Source: Alishewanella agri BL06
GTDB taxonomy: Bacteria; Pseudomonadota; Gammaproteobacteria; Enterobacterales; Alteromonadaceae
DNA length: 64,000 nt
Reading direction: 5' to 3'
NCBI RefSeq assembly: GCF_000272005.1
Contig: NZ_AKKU01000025.1
Span: 153,493-217,492, forward strand
The notes beneath the pieces were generated by a model, which had not been told where the DNA came from, did no database searches, and was given only the letters and a program-made list of their open reading frames with translations. Position 1 is the first letter of the stretch; every line of letters begins with the position of its first letter. Made by a program: the position numbers and the translations under genes. Positions 26,678 through 35,257 of this stretch are shown piece by piece.

Positions 26678-28081
26678 TTAAATCATCAAAAATCCGGTCA
26701 AGACAAAGGCTAGCAAGGCCAGAACGCCACAAAACAGCGCATAGGGCAGCTGAGTTTTCACATGCTCCAGCAGATCACAGCCCGCTGCGACCGAGCTTAC
26801 CGCAGTACTATCAGAAATTGGCGAGCAGTGATCGCCAAAAATACCACCGCTAAGGATGGCTGCCAGCACCAGTTGTGGCGGTAAGTCGAGTAGCGTCACC
26901 ATCGGCATACCAATGGGTACCAGAATCGCAAAAGTACCCCAACTGGTACCGGTGGTAACAGAGATCAGCGAACCCGCCAAAAACAGCAGTGCCGGGATTA
27001 AAAAATGCGGCACGTTTTGATCGACGATGCCGGCAATCACGGCACCGGTGCCCAGCACTTTTAAGCTGGTGCCCAGTGCCATCGACAGCAGCACTATAGT
27101 CACCACCGGTAATAATTCCGAGATACCTTTAAAGCCAATATTGACCAGTTGCTGGTGCTGAAAACGCCGGCTAAACAGCATCATACTGTAGGCAACCAGA
27201 CAAGCGAGTACAGTGGCATACAGCACGGATTTTGAACCTGATCCCTGCACCAGATTGCCGTTACCGGTCATCAACATAAAGGCAACCATCGAAAACACCA
27301 GTGTCAGTAGCGGTACCAGCATATAAGACGGATGGCTGGCCGGGGTATCAATTTCAGTATGATCAGCCAACCGGTTTTGCTGTTGTTCGGCACGGCGTAA
27401 GGGGCCATAGACCTTACCGCTAATAATGGTGTACAGCACCACGGCCAGCGTGAAGAGGGCATAGAAGTTCAGTGGAATGGTGCCGAGCAGCACCGACACT
27501 GCAGGTACGGATAATTCGTAGGTGCTAAGCAGTCCCAGCACATAAGCGCCCCAGCCATTAAGCAGAATAATAATGCAGATCGGCGAACTGGTACTATCGA
27601 TGATATAGGCCAGCCGCGCCCGGCTCATGCCGAATTTATCGAACAGACCGCGGGTACTGATGCCTTTAGTCAGCGAGCTTAAATTCGATTCAATAAAGGT
27701 AAAAAAGCTGATGCCAAAGGTTAGCAAGCCAGCCTGACGCCCGGTGCGGGCGACGCCTTTGCGGACCAGTAAATCGACCATGGCCGTCACGCCACCGGAG
27801 TAACGCAGATAGGCCAGTAAGCCCCCCACCAACAATGAGAACATCAGAATGCGGGCATTGCCGGCGTCGGCGGTGACCTCAATAATTCGCTCCAACGTCT
27901 GGATACTGCCGTTTAACAATAAACTAGCGCCCAGTCCCTGACCTTGCTGGATAAAGATCAATAATTCAGCGGTACAAAGCGATAACAATAACGCCAGGAT
28001 CACTTCCTTGCGCCACAGTACGACAGCAATAGCGACTATTGCCGGTAACAGGGTGAGCCAGTCTGTCACGGGATTCTCCAT
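26678..28081 (-). CDS. NhaC-family Na+/H+ antiporter
   Basis: Inner-membrane transporter of 467 residues with about eleven to twelve hydrophobic helices. Typical segments are ESNLSSLTKGISTR, SVTTGTSWGTFAILVPIGMPM and GGIFGDHCSPISDSTAVSS, which mark the NhaC/YuiF group of the ion-transporter superfamily. It probably exchanges sodium (or an organic acid such as malate/lactate) for protons. It has no obvious operon partner and is divergent from the M14 peptidase gene. Confidence 0.85.
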   Translation of the reverse strand: MENPVTDWLTLLPAIVAIAVVLWRKEVILALLLSLCTAELLIFIQQGQGLGASLLLNGSIQTLERIIEVTADAGNARILMFSLLVGGLLAYLRYSGGVTAMVDLLVRKGVARTGRQAGLLTFGISFFTFIESNLSSLTKGISTRGLFDKFGMSRARLAYIIDSTSSPICIIILLNGWGAYVLGLLSTYELSVPAVSVLLGTIPLNFYALFTLAVVLYTIISGKVYGPLRRAEQQQNRLADHTEIDTPASHPSYMLVPLLTLVFSMVAFMLMTGNGNLVQGSGSKSVLYATVLACLVAYSMMLFSRRFQHQQLVNIGFKGISELLPVVTIVLLSMALGTSLKVLGTGAVIAGIVDQNVPHFLIPALLFLAGSLISVTTGTSWGTFAILVPIGMPMVTLLDLPPQLVLAAILSGGIFGDHCSPISDSTAVSSVAAGCDLLEHVKTQLPYALFCGVLALLAFVLTGFLMI

Positions 28082-28279
28082 TAGGTTCGGTCTGCCTTAT
28101 TTGTCAGGGTGCTGAGCCGATAACAGGCTTGCCGCCGTAGCAATAGCAGTTTCTTCTGTTAAGATTTTATACAGGGGAAACGACAGCGCTGCAAGGCTTG
28201 TCGGAGTGACATTTTCTAGTGTCTTTACAACCTTTTGTATTTGTGTCTGAATAAGTATTGCAGCAGCAAGGGGTTTTTT

Positions 28280-29686
28280 ATGAATAAATTTATACTAATC
28301 TTACTTTGGCTGGGGAGTATGATGTTGGCACAGGCAACGACCATAGAAAATTATCAACCCTACTTGCAGCCCGGCCTGGATAAAGCACGGCTGCAACTTG
28401 CCGATATTGAACCCTTAATTAAACAGTATGCGGCGGATCCGGCACTCAAGGTAACCGAGTTAGGGCGCTCGGTGGAAAATCGCCCTATCTATCTGCTGCA
28501 ACTGGGACAAGGCGAGAAGCGCGTGATGGCCTGGTCACAAATGCACGGTGATGAACATACCGCGACAGCGGCCCTATTCGACTTTCTTAACTACACATTA
28601 GCGCCTGAGCAGCAAGCCTGGCGCGAGCAGTGGTTCTCTGAGATTACGCTTTATATCGTGCCGATGTTAAACCCGGATGGTGCTGCCCGTAATAGCCGGG
28701 TTAATGCCCAGGGCATAGATATCAATCGTGATGCGCTGGCGCTGCAAAGCCCGGAGGGCCGTCTGCTGATGCAACTGGCACGTCGAATTCAGCCGCACTA
28801 TGGCTTTAATTTACATGATCAAAACCGTTTTCATGCTGCCGGTGATGCCCCCAATCCTGCGACCATATCCTTACTGGCACCGGCTTATAACGCGGCGCGG
28901 GAAATTAACGACAGCCGTCGTCGTGCAATGCAGCTAATCGCGCACGTTAAACCCTGGCTCGATCGGCAGATCCCTGACCATCTTGGCCGTTATAACGACA
29001 GCTGGTCGCCACGCTCCTTCGGCGATACCTTCGCCGGTATGGGTATCAGCACTGTTCTGGTAGAAGCGGGTGGCCATCGCAATGATGACAATCGTCAGGT
29101 CGCCAGACGCCTGAACTTTCAACTCTATGTTGCCTGGATCAACGCCATTGTCAGCGGCAGTTATCGTGACGCCGCGCTGAGTGATTACGAGGCGATTCCG
29201 TTTAATAACAGTGGCGGCTTAAAAGATCTGATTTTAAGCAAGTTACAAGTCAGGGTGGCGGATACTGAGGCGACATTGGATATCGGCGTAAACTTTCATA
29301 CCGAAGGCGACCGCTATGCGCGGATCCACGAGTTGGGCGATCTGACCGGGTATGGCGCTTATCATCAGTTTGATGTCAGTGGTCTACGCTATCAACAGGG
29401 GCGGGCTTATCCGTTAACTGAAGCGCTACTACTGGATGACCAGCGCTACCAGCAGTTGTTACGGCTCGGTTATACCCACTTTAGTGGTGACGCCAAGTTG
29501 TTGCAGCGCCAGACTAATCTGCCGGTACTGGTTAATCCGCTGCGCCCGACGCAAAGTTCGCCGCAACTGCGCCAGGGGGCCACCTTTTTACTGGTGAATG
29601 CTCAGGGCGAGGTGATTCAGGTACTGTTAAACGGCCAGCTGCTAGACTTAGCCAGGTTAGAGGTACTTAATCCTCTGGGAACCTGA
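28280..29686 (+). CDS. Exported M14-family zinc carboxypeptidase
   Basis: Metallopeptidase of 468 residues from the ATG at 28280, which has AAGGGG six bases ahead. Residues 1-19 form a signal peptide (FILILLWLGSMMLAQA). Zinc ligands are His89 and Glu92 (MHGDE) and His180 (NLHDQ); NPDG and INRD are the usual substrate-pocket motifs, and VLVEAGG carries the catalytic Glu. A C-terminal domain of about 150 residues is less conserved. It likely trims peptides or peptidoglycan stems in the periplasm. Seventeen bases separate it from the NlpE-META lipoprotein gene, so they are probably one operon. Confidence 0.88.
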   Translation: MNKFILILLWLGSMMLAQATTIENYQPYLQPGLDKARLQLADIEPLIKQYAADPALKVTELGRSVENRPIYLLQLGQGEKRVMAWSQMHGDEHTATAALFDFLNYTLAPEQQAWREQWFSEITLYIVPMLNPDGAARNSRVNAQGIDINRDALALQSPEGRLLMQLARRIQPHYGFNLHDQNRFHAAGDAPNPATISLLAPAYNAAREINDSRRRAMQLIAHVKPWLDRQIPDHLGRYNDSWSPRSFGDTFAGMGISTVLVEAGGHRNDDNRQVARRLNFQLYVAWINAIVSGSYRDAALSDYEAIPFNNSGGLKDLILSKLQVRVADTEATLDIGVNFHTEGDRYARIHELGDLTGYGAYHQFDVSGLRYQQGRAYPLTEALLLDDQRYQQLLRLGYTHFSGDAKLLQRQTNLPVLVNPLRPTQSSPQLRQGATFLLVNAQGEVIQVLLNGQLLDLARLEVLNPLGT

Positions 29687-29703
29687 GACATAAGGAACTG
29701 AGC

Positions 29704-30543
29704 ATGTTAAAACGCGCGCTTTATCTACCATTATTTGTCGCTACGACTGCGATGTTGTTAAGTGGCTGTTCGCCTGAGCCAGCAGGCAACGCCGGACCAG
29801 CTTCAACCAGCACGGCAGCGGCAATGAGCAGTAATAGCCGCAATGCCCTGGATTGGGCCGGCACCTATCAGGGAGTATTGCCTTGCGCCAGTTGTGAGGG
29901 TATTAAAACCACTATTACGCTGACGGCAGACGGCCAGTATCAACTGCAAAGTATTTATCTGGGTGAAGAGCCGGCTAATCAATTTGACGAAAGCGGCAGC
30001 TTTAGCTGGGATGACAGTGGTGGGAAAATCCGGCTCAACTCAGAAAGCAATGAAGCGCGTTGGTTTCGGGTTGAAGAAAATGCGTTACGGCAGCTGGATT
30101 TAGAGGCGGAACTGATTAGCGGTGAGCTGGCAGAGCATTACCGGCTGGCAAAAGTCAGTACAGACGTTGCGGCCAGTACAGCGCCGGATCCGGTAGTGGC
30201 AGCTTTGATTGATCGTGACTGGCAATTAATCGAATTAGCGGGGCAGGCCGTTGCTGCAGACAGTGGCGCCTTTATTCATTTTAGCGCCGATGGCAAAGTC
30301 TGGGGTAGTGCCGGCTGCAACCGCTTTAGCGGTAGCTGGCAACCGGCGGCTTACCGGCTGGCTTTAGGTCAGCTGGCCAGCACCATGATGGCGTGTAACG
30401 AAGAGAAAATGCAGCTGGAACAAGCGATGCTGGCTCAGCTCGCGCTGGCAGACAACTACAGTCTCGGCGATGGCCAACTCAGCCTGAATAAAGCACGAAT
30501 GGCACCATTGGCACGCTTTAAACTTAAAGCTGACCCGGAATAA
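29704..30543 (+). CDS. NlpE-META two-domain lipoprotein
   Basis: Lipoprotein of 279 residues (lipobox LLSGC, Cys22). After a Ser/Ala-rich linker comes an NlpE N-terminal domain (about 52-150) with its CASC motif (LPCASCEGIKTTITL). The C-terminal META/HslJ domain (about 165-275) has DRDWQLIELAG, GSAGCNRFSGSW and LASTMMAC. NlpE reports surface sensing and copper or lipoprotein stress to Cpx in enterobacteria; META proteins are linked to heat shock and novobiocin resistance. The fusion suggests an envelope-stress role. Confidence 0.85.
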   Translation: MLKRALYLPLFVATTAMLLSGCSPEPAGNAGPASTSTAAAMSSNSRNALDWAGTYQGVLPCASCEGIKTTITLTADGQYQLQSIYLGEEPANQFDESGSFSWDDSGGKIRLNSESNEARWFRVEENALRQLDLEAELISGELAEHYRLAKVSTDVAASTAPDPVVAALIDRDWQLIELAGQAVAADSGAFIHFSADGKVWGSAGCNRFSGSWQPAAYRLALGQLASTMMACNEEKMQLEQAMLAQLALADNYSLGDGQLSLNKARMAPLARFKLKADPE

Positions 30544-30554
30544 ACCGGCGCTGC

Positions 30555-31709
30555 TTATTCCGGATAAAGCAAGTATGGCTGGCGCTGTTGCTTAAACCGC
30601 TGCAGCGCCCCTTGCCAGCTATCGCGGATTTGTTGCTCGCTGTCACCGCGCTCGATTTGTAACCTAAGCTTATCGGTGCCAGCCAGCTTATCCATAAAAT
30701 CGGGTGCCGTGAATAACACCTTGGCATGGCTGGCAAACAGTTGCTGCCAGCGCATCAGATACGCCAACGTCAGGCCATCGGTCGCCACCTGGCGTAAGTC
30801 TTCACCATAGAGTTGCTTATCTTTTAGCGGTGGATTTAATGCTGCCCCCGGGGTACTTACCGGCATAAAGCTAAATTCATCCGTTGCAAACTGATCATAA
30901 CCCAGCACCTGAAACGGGAAGGGCGTACCGCGCCCCACCGACATCGGCGTGGCTTCAAAAAAGCCCAGTGACGGATACAACTTTATGGCCTGGCTGTTAG
31001 GTAAATTCGGGCTGGGCGGAACGGGCAGCTCATAGGGCAGCTCGCGCTGGTAATTGGCATTGGGGATCACGGTCAGTTGCAGCTTATCGGCATTGGCAAT
31101 CCAGGCTTCGCCTTTAATCATTTGTGCCAGCTCGCCCACTGTCATGCCATGCAGCAGCGGAATGGGGTGCATACCAACAAAAGACTGAAATTTTAACTCC
31201 AGTACCGGGCCATCCAGATAAGCACCATTTGGATTAGGCCGATCCAATACCAGCATCGCAACACCTGCGGCAGCGGCGGCCTCCATCATATAGTGCATCG
31301 AGCTGATATAGGTGTAATAGCGCACTCCGACATCCTGAATATCGAAGATCACCACATCCAATTGTTGCAGCAAACTCAGATCGGGCTTTTTACTGGCGCC
31401 ATACATCGACCAGATCGGCAGACCGGTACGGGCATCCCGGCTATCTTCGACTTTAGCGCCGGCATCGGCATCGCCACGAAAGCCATGTTCCGGTGCAAAG
31501 ATGCCAACCACCTGCACTTGTTGCTGCAACAGGAAATCGACCAGATGTTGCTCACCGACGCGCGAGGTCTGATTAACCAGTAAACCCACTTTCTTACCGG
31601 CTAGCAGCGGTAAATAACGTTCAGGTTGCTCCGCTCCGGTGAGGATCGGATCTCTGGCCGCCAGTAACGGCGCCATGATAAGCAGTAGTAGCGTCAGTAG
31701 CCATTTCAT
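30555..31709 (-). CDS. namZ: Exo-beta-N-acetylmuramidase NamZ (DUF1343)
   Basis: Exported hydrolase of 384 residues from the ATG at 31709, which overlaps the murQ stop (ATGA). A signal peptide is clear (MKWLLTLLLLIMAPLLAA). The DUF1343/GH171 core is marked by VGLLVNQTSRV, GIFAPEHGFRGDADAG, FDIQDVGVRYYTYISSMHYMMEAA and LDRPNPNGA. The family removes MurNAc from the non-reducing end of peptidoglycan fragments. In B. subtilis namZ is next to nagZ and murQ, and the same genes cluster here. Confidence 0.88.
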   Translation of the reverse strand: MKWLLTLLLLIMAPLLAARDPILTGAEQPERYLPLLAGKKVGLLVNQTSRVGEQHLVDFLLQQQVQVVGIFAPEHGFRGDADAGAKVEDSRDARTGLPIWSMYGASKKPDLSLLQQLDVVIFDIQDVGVRYYTYISSMHYMMEAAAAAGVAMLVLDRPNPNGAYLDGPVLELKFQSFVGMHPIPLLHGMTVGELAQMIKGEAWIANADKLQLTVIPNANYQRELPYELPVPPSPNLPNSQAIKLYPSLGFFEATPMSVGRGTPFPFQVLGYDQFATDEFSFMPVSTPGAALNPPLKDKQLYGEDLRQVATDGLTLAYLMRWQQLFASHAKVLFTAPDFMDKLAGTDKLRLQIERGDSEQQIRDSWQGALQRFKQQRQPYLLYPE

Positions 31710-32626
31710 AACATTGCCTCCAATGCCAGACGGACAAAACCTCCCTGCGCCGCCAGTTGCGCCTGACATGTCGCTACCGGCTGTCCGCTTAACAGATGCA
31801 GAATGGCCAGTTTAGCGCTTTGCTGGCACTGCGCCAGCGCCTGTTCGGCCGTCTGTTGATCGCAGTCTGTGGCCTGCATCACAATCCGGATGGCGCGGGC
31901 CACCAATTTCTGGTTACTGGCATGCAAGTCGACCATCAAATTCTGATAGACCTTACCACTGCGTACCATGGCGCCGGTGCTCAGCATATTCAGAATCATT
32001 TTTTGCGCTGAGCCGGCTTTCATCCGGGTTGAGCCGGTGACCACTTCCGGTCCCACTTCGGCACAAATCGCAATATCGGCCTGCTCCAGAATCGGCGCGC
32101 TGGCATTACAGCTAATGGCCACAGTGACGGCACCTTGTTGCCGCGCGTACGCCAGACCACCTAACACATAAGGCGTGCGACCACTGGCGGCGATACCGAC
32201 CAGAATATCTCTGGCACTAAAGCCGATGGCCTGTAAGTCCTGCTCCGCTAACTGTGGATTATCTTCAGCGCCTTCTACCGCTTTATAGATTGCATTGGCA
32301 CCACCGGCAATCAGGCCCATGACCTGGGTATCCGGTACGCTGTAAGTCGGTGGACATTCCACCGCATCCAGGATCCCGAGCCGGCCACTGGTGCCGGCTC
32401 CCAGATAAATTAAACGCCCGCCGTTGGCGAAGGCTTTAACAATTTCATCAATCGCCAGCGCAATTTGGGGCAGAGCAGGCGTAATACTATTGGCAACTTG
32501 CTGATCAGCCTGATTAATTAATTGCACCAGCTCCAGGCTGTTTAGCCGGTCAAGCTGTAAACTGGCGGCGTTACGCGCTTCGGTACTCAGGCTGGCCAAT
32601 TGTTGTAGTAATGCGGTAGTACTCAT
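31706..32626 (-). CDS. murQ: N-acetylmuramic acid 6-phosphate etherase MurQ
   Basis: Cytoplasmic SIS-domain lyase of 306 residues that splits D-lactate from MurNAc-6-phosphate to give GlcNAc-6-phosphate. Characteristic segments are GGRLIYLGAGTSGRLGILDAVECPPTY, GGANAIYKAVEGAEDN and TGSTRMKAGSAQKMILNMLSTG. Seven bases separate it from the kinase gene upstream, which would supply its substrate, and it overlaps namZ downstream. Confidence 0.95.
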   Translation of the reverse strand: MSTTALLQQLASLSTEARNAASLQLDRLNSLELVQLINQADQQVANSITPALPQIALAIDEIVKAFANGGRLIYLGAGTSGRLGILDAVECPPTYSVPDTQVMGLIAGGANAIYKAVEGAEDNPQLAEQDLQAIGFSARDILVGIAASGRTPYVLGGLAYARQQGAVTVAISCNASAPILEQADIAICAEVGPEVVTGSTRMKAGSAQKMILNMLSTGAMVRSGKVYQNLMVDLHASNQKLVARAIRIVMQATDCDQQTAEQALAQCQQSAKLAILHLLSGQPVATCQAQLAAQGGFVRLALEAML

Positions 32627-32633
32627 AGGGTCC

Positions 32634-33500
32634 TCAAATTTTTGTGCCGTTGGCCAGCGCTTGCGCTAACACCAGGCCGCCCGACAGCGCATCGCCCGCC
32701 GCCGGTTGAATACGTTGTTGTAGTTCAGCTGTCAGATAAGGGCGGCAGGCCTCAGCTAAGCCACCCAACAGTACCAGCGGTAACGGCTGCCCGGCGAGGC
32801 AACAAGCCGCCAGCTCGTTGATGGCGGTAGCCTGACGTTGTAACAGCTGTAAGGCGGTTGGATCAGCTGCATGTTGATAAACTAACGGCGCCAGCGCCGC
32901 AAAGTCGCTGGCCGTGGCCTGCTTCAGCCAGGGTAGAAGCGCAGCAGCATCGCGGCCACATTGTGTGGCAACGGCGACCAAGAGCGGGGTTAGCGGCTTT
33001 TGCCAATCCAGATACCATAGTAACTGCCGCACTAACTCGCGTCCCAGCCAGGCGCCACCGCCTTCATCACCAATATTAAAACCCCAGCCGCCGACTTGTT
33101 GCTCAGTTCCATCTGCCTGCAGCCGCATACCGACTGAGCCGGTACCAATAGCGACTACGGCAACGGGCTGGCCGTGATTGGCCCCATATAAAGAGGTACG
33201 CGCATCTGTTGTCAGCTGCCAGCGGGCAAAGGGTAATGCTAACTGTTGACTAAAAGCTTGGTGCAAAACCGGATTACCGGCGCCGGCCAGACCGATCACC
33301 GCGGTCAGTTGATGCGGAGCAATGACGGCTTGCTGGCAGAGGTCCTGAATCAAGGCGCGCACATTTAGCAGGGCCTGCTGCAAGTCGTTAGTTAACTGCG
33401 CCGGGCCGTTCACGGCTTGCCAGCGTTGACCTGTCGGCTGGTGATACAGCACCGCCGCCGTTTTGGTTCCGCCACCATCGATGGCCAGAAGGTATGACAT
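32634..33500 (-). CDS. murK: BadF/BadG-type amino-sugar kinase (MurK-like)
   Basis: Sugar kinase of 288 residues in the ASKHA fold. DGGGTKTAAVL is the first phosphate loop, AIGTGSVG the second, and GWGFNIGDEGGGAWLGRE the family motif of eukaryotic-type GlcNAc kinases and MurK. MurK phosphorylates both MurNAc and GlcNAc; the position next to murQ and namZ favours that activity. A GlcNAc-only kinase is the alternative. Eleven bases separate it from the symporter gene. Confidence 0.82.
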   Translation of the reverse strand: MSYLLAIDGGGTKTAAVLYHQPTGQRWQAVNGPAQLTNDLQQALLNVRALIQDLCQQAVIAPHQLTAVIGLAGAGNPVLHQAFSQQLALPFARWQLTTDARTSLYGANHGQPVAVVAIGTGSVGMRLQADGTEQQVGGWGFNIGDEGGGAWLGRELVRQLLWYLDWQKPLTPLLVAVATQCGRDAAALLPWLKQATASDFAALAPLVYQHAADPTALQLLQRQATAINELAACCLAGQPLPLVLLGGLAEACRPYLTAELQQRIQPAAGDALSGGLVLAQALANGTKI

Positions 33501-33511
33501 AACGCTTCCTC

Positions 33512-35086
33512 TTACCCGCCATGGGCGGGGGTGCCTGGCACCGGCCTGGCCGGGGCACCACTAACACAGACTAAAAAGGCAATCAGACTACCCAGACAAA
33601 GCTGCCAGGTAAAGCCAAGATCCAGCGCCGCCAGCGTTGGGCTGATTTTTTGTAGTACATAAGGTTGCAGCAGCAAGGTGATGACAAAACCCGTGAGCAA
33701 TGCCGCTGTCACGCTACGGCTGTTGCCGCGCCGGGTAAAGAGCGCGGTAAAGAACACACCCAGCAAGCCGCTATAGGAGAACACCATCACACTTAGAGCA
33801 AAGGCCAGCAGTGGCATATCGGAATACTGTTGCCAGTAGTAGCAGAGAATCGCCATCAGCGCTAATGCTATAGCGGTGCCTAACATCGCCAGTTGGCCGG
33901 CCCGCACAAAATGCCGCTCGCTGGTTGCCGGCTGCCGTTTGCGCCGCCAGGGGGCATAGAGATCCGCCACCAGCACCGACGCCATAGAATTCAGACCTGA
34001 GGTAATGGTTGATAACGCTGCCGCGATCACACCCACCACCACCAAGCCACGCAGGCCAGAGGGCAGTTCGTTTAATACATAGTACATAAAGACCGTGACC
34101 TTCTCGCCCTGAAAGCTATCGGCTAACAGCGCACTGCCCTGATACAAATCGCCGCGTTGGTAAAAGATGTAGAGCAAAAAGCCAATTACAATAAACACCA
34201 GCATTACCGGAATCACCAGTAATGCCGAAGATAGCAGTGCTTTGGCGCCTTCCCGTGGTGTTTTGCAGGTCAGCACCCGCTGCGTCATATCCTGATCCAT
34301 ACCAAAGGCGGCGATATTCAGCAGTACAAAGCCGGTTAGTGCCGACCAGATATTAAAGACGCCGTTACTGCTAAAATCGACCGAAAAGTCCAACAGCAAT
34401 AATTTCGACCCGTCTTGATCAATCGGATGGCGTAATGCTTCCAGCAATACTGGCCACGGCAGGTTTAAACTACTGTACAGATACACCAGCACCACCAGTG
34501 CGGCAGTAACATAGACCGCACACTGCAGCGCATCGGTATAGATCACCGAGCGGATGCCGCCGGCCATGGTACTTAACAAACCAATCACGGCTAACAGTAG
34601 CACCGACAGAATGATGCCATCGGCGTTGATATGATTAAACAGCAACATTGAAACAGCGAGGGCTGCCATAAAGAGCCGGGCGCCACTGGCAAAAACCCGG
34701 CCAAACAGATACATCTGACCAGCATGGTTTTTGGCACTGGCGCTAAAGCGCTGCTCCAGCAGTTCGTAGACGGTGGTGACTTTCAGGGCGTAATAGCGCG
34801 GGATTAAAAACCGGATCACAAAAAACGCGGCCAGTATCGCGCCAAGATTAGAGGCCAGATAACTCAGATTGCCACGAAACCCCATATCGGGCCCGCCAAG
34901 AAAGGTGGCCGCAGACTGAGAGGTCGCCAGCACTGAGATCGCGACTAAGGCTGCCGGCATAGTATTAGCGCCAAGAAAGTAGTCGCTGCTGTTACTGGCG
35001 CGCTTTTGATTAACCCACCAGGCAAGCAGGGCCAGGATAAAAAAATAGCTGCAAAAGACCAGCCAATCTACTAAGGTGAGCTGCAT
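33512..35086 (-). CDS. Sodium:solute symporter, probably for MurNAc/GlcNAc
   Basis: SSS-family transporter of 524 residues with about thirteen membrane helices. It opens with VDWLVFCSYFFILALLAWWVN and has SDYFLGANTMPAALVAISVLATSQSA, the sodium-site region. It is first in the operon with the MurK-like kinase, MurQ and NamZ, so it probably imports the amino sugars released in the periplasm, replacing the PTS MurP of other bacteria. The substrate is inferred from context only. Confidence 0.82.
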   Translation of the reverse strand: MQLTLVDWLVFCSYFFILALLAWWVNQKRASNSSDYFLGANTMPAALVAISVLATSQSAATFLGGPDMGFRGNLSYLASNLGAILAAFFVIRFLIPRYYALKVTTVYELLEQRFSASAKNHAGQMYLFGRVFASGARLFMAALAVSMLLFNHINADGIILSVLLLAVIGLLSTMAGGIRSVIYTDALQCAVYVTAALVVLVYLYSSLNLPWPVLLEALRHPIDQDGSKLLLLDFSVDFSSNGVFNIWSALTGFVLLNIAAFGMDQDMTQRVLTCKTPREGAKALLSSALLVIPVMLVFIVIGFLLYIFYQRGDLYQGSALLADSFQGEKVTVFMYYVLNELPSGLRGLVVVGVIAAALSTITSGLNSMASVLVADLYAPWRRKRQPATSERHFVRAGQLAMLGTAIALALMAILCYYWQQYSDMPLLAFALSVMVFSYSGLLGVFFTALFTRRGNSRSVTAALLTGFVITLLLQPYVLQKISPTLAALDLGFTWQLCLGSLIAFLVCVSGAPARPVPGTPAHGG

Positions 35087-35257
35087 AAGCCGGTTCCGAA
35101 TCAGGTAAACTGCGCGGCATCAGATGCCGGCTGTTATTTTAAGCAGCAGTAAAGCATAACTCGAATTGGTTGAACAGACTAAACTATTCTTGTTTGCGAA
35201 ATTTCTATGAATAATTTATGTTTGCCATGGCCACAAAATCAGCAAAAGGACCAGGGT

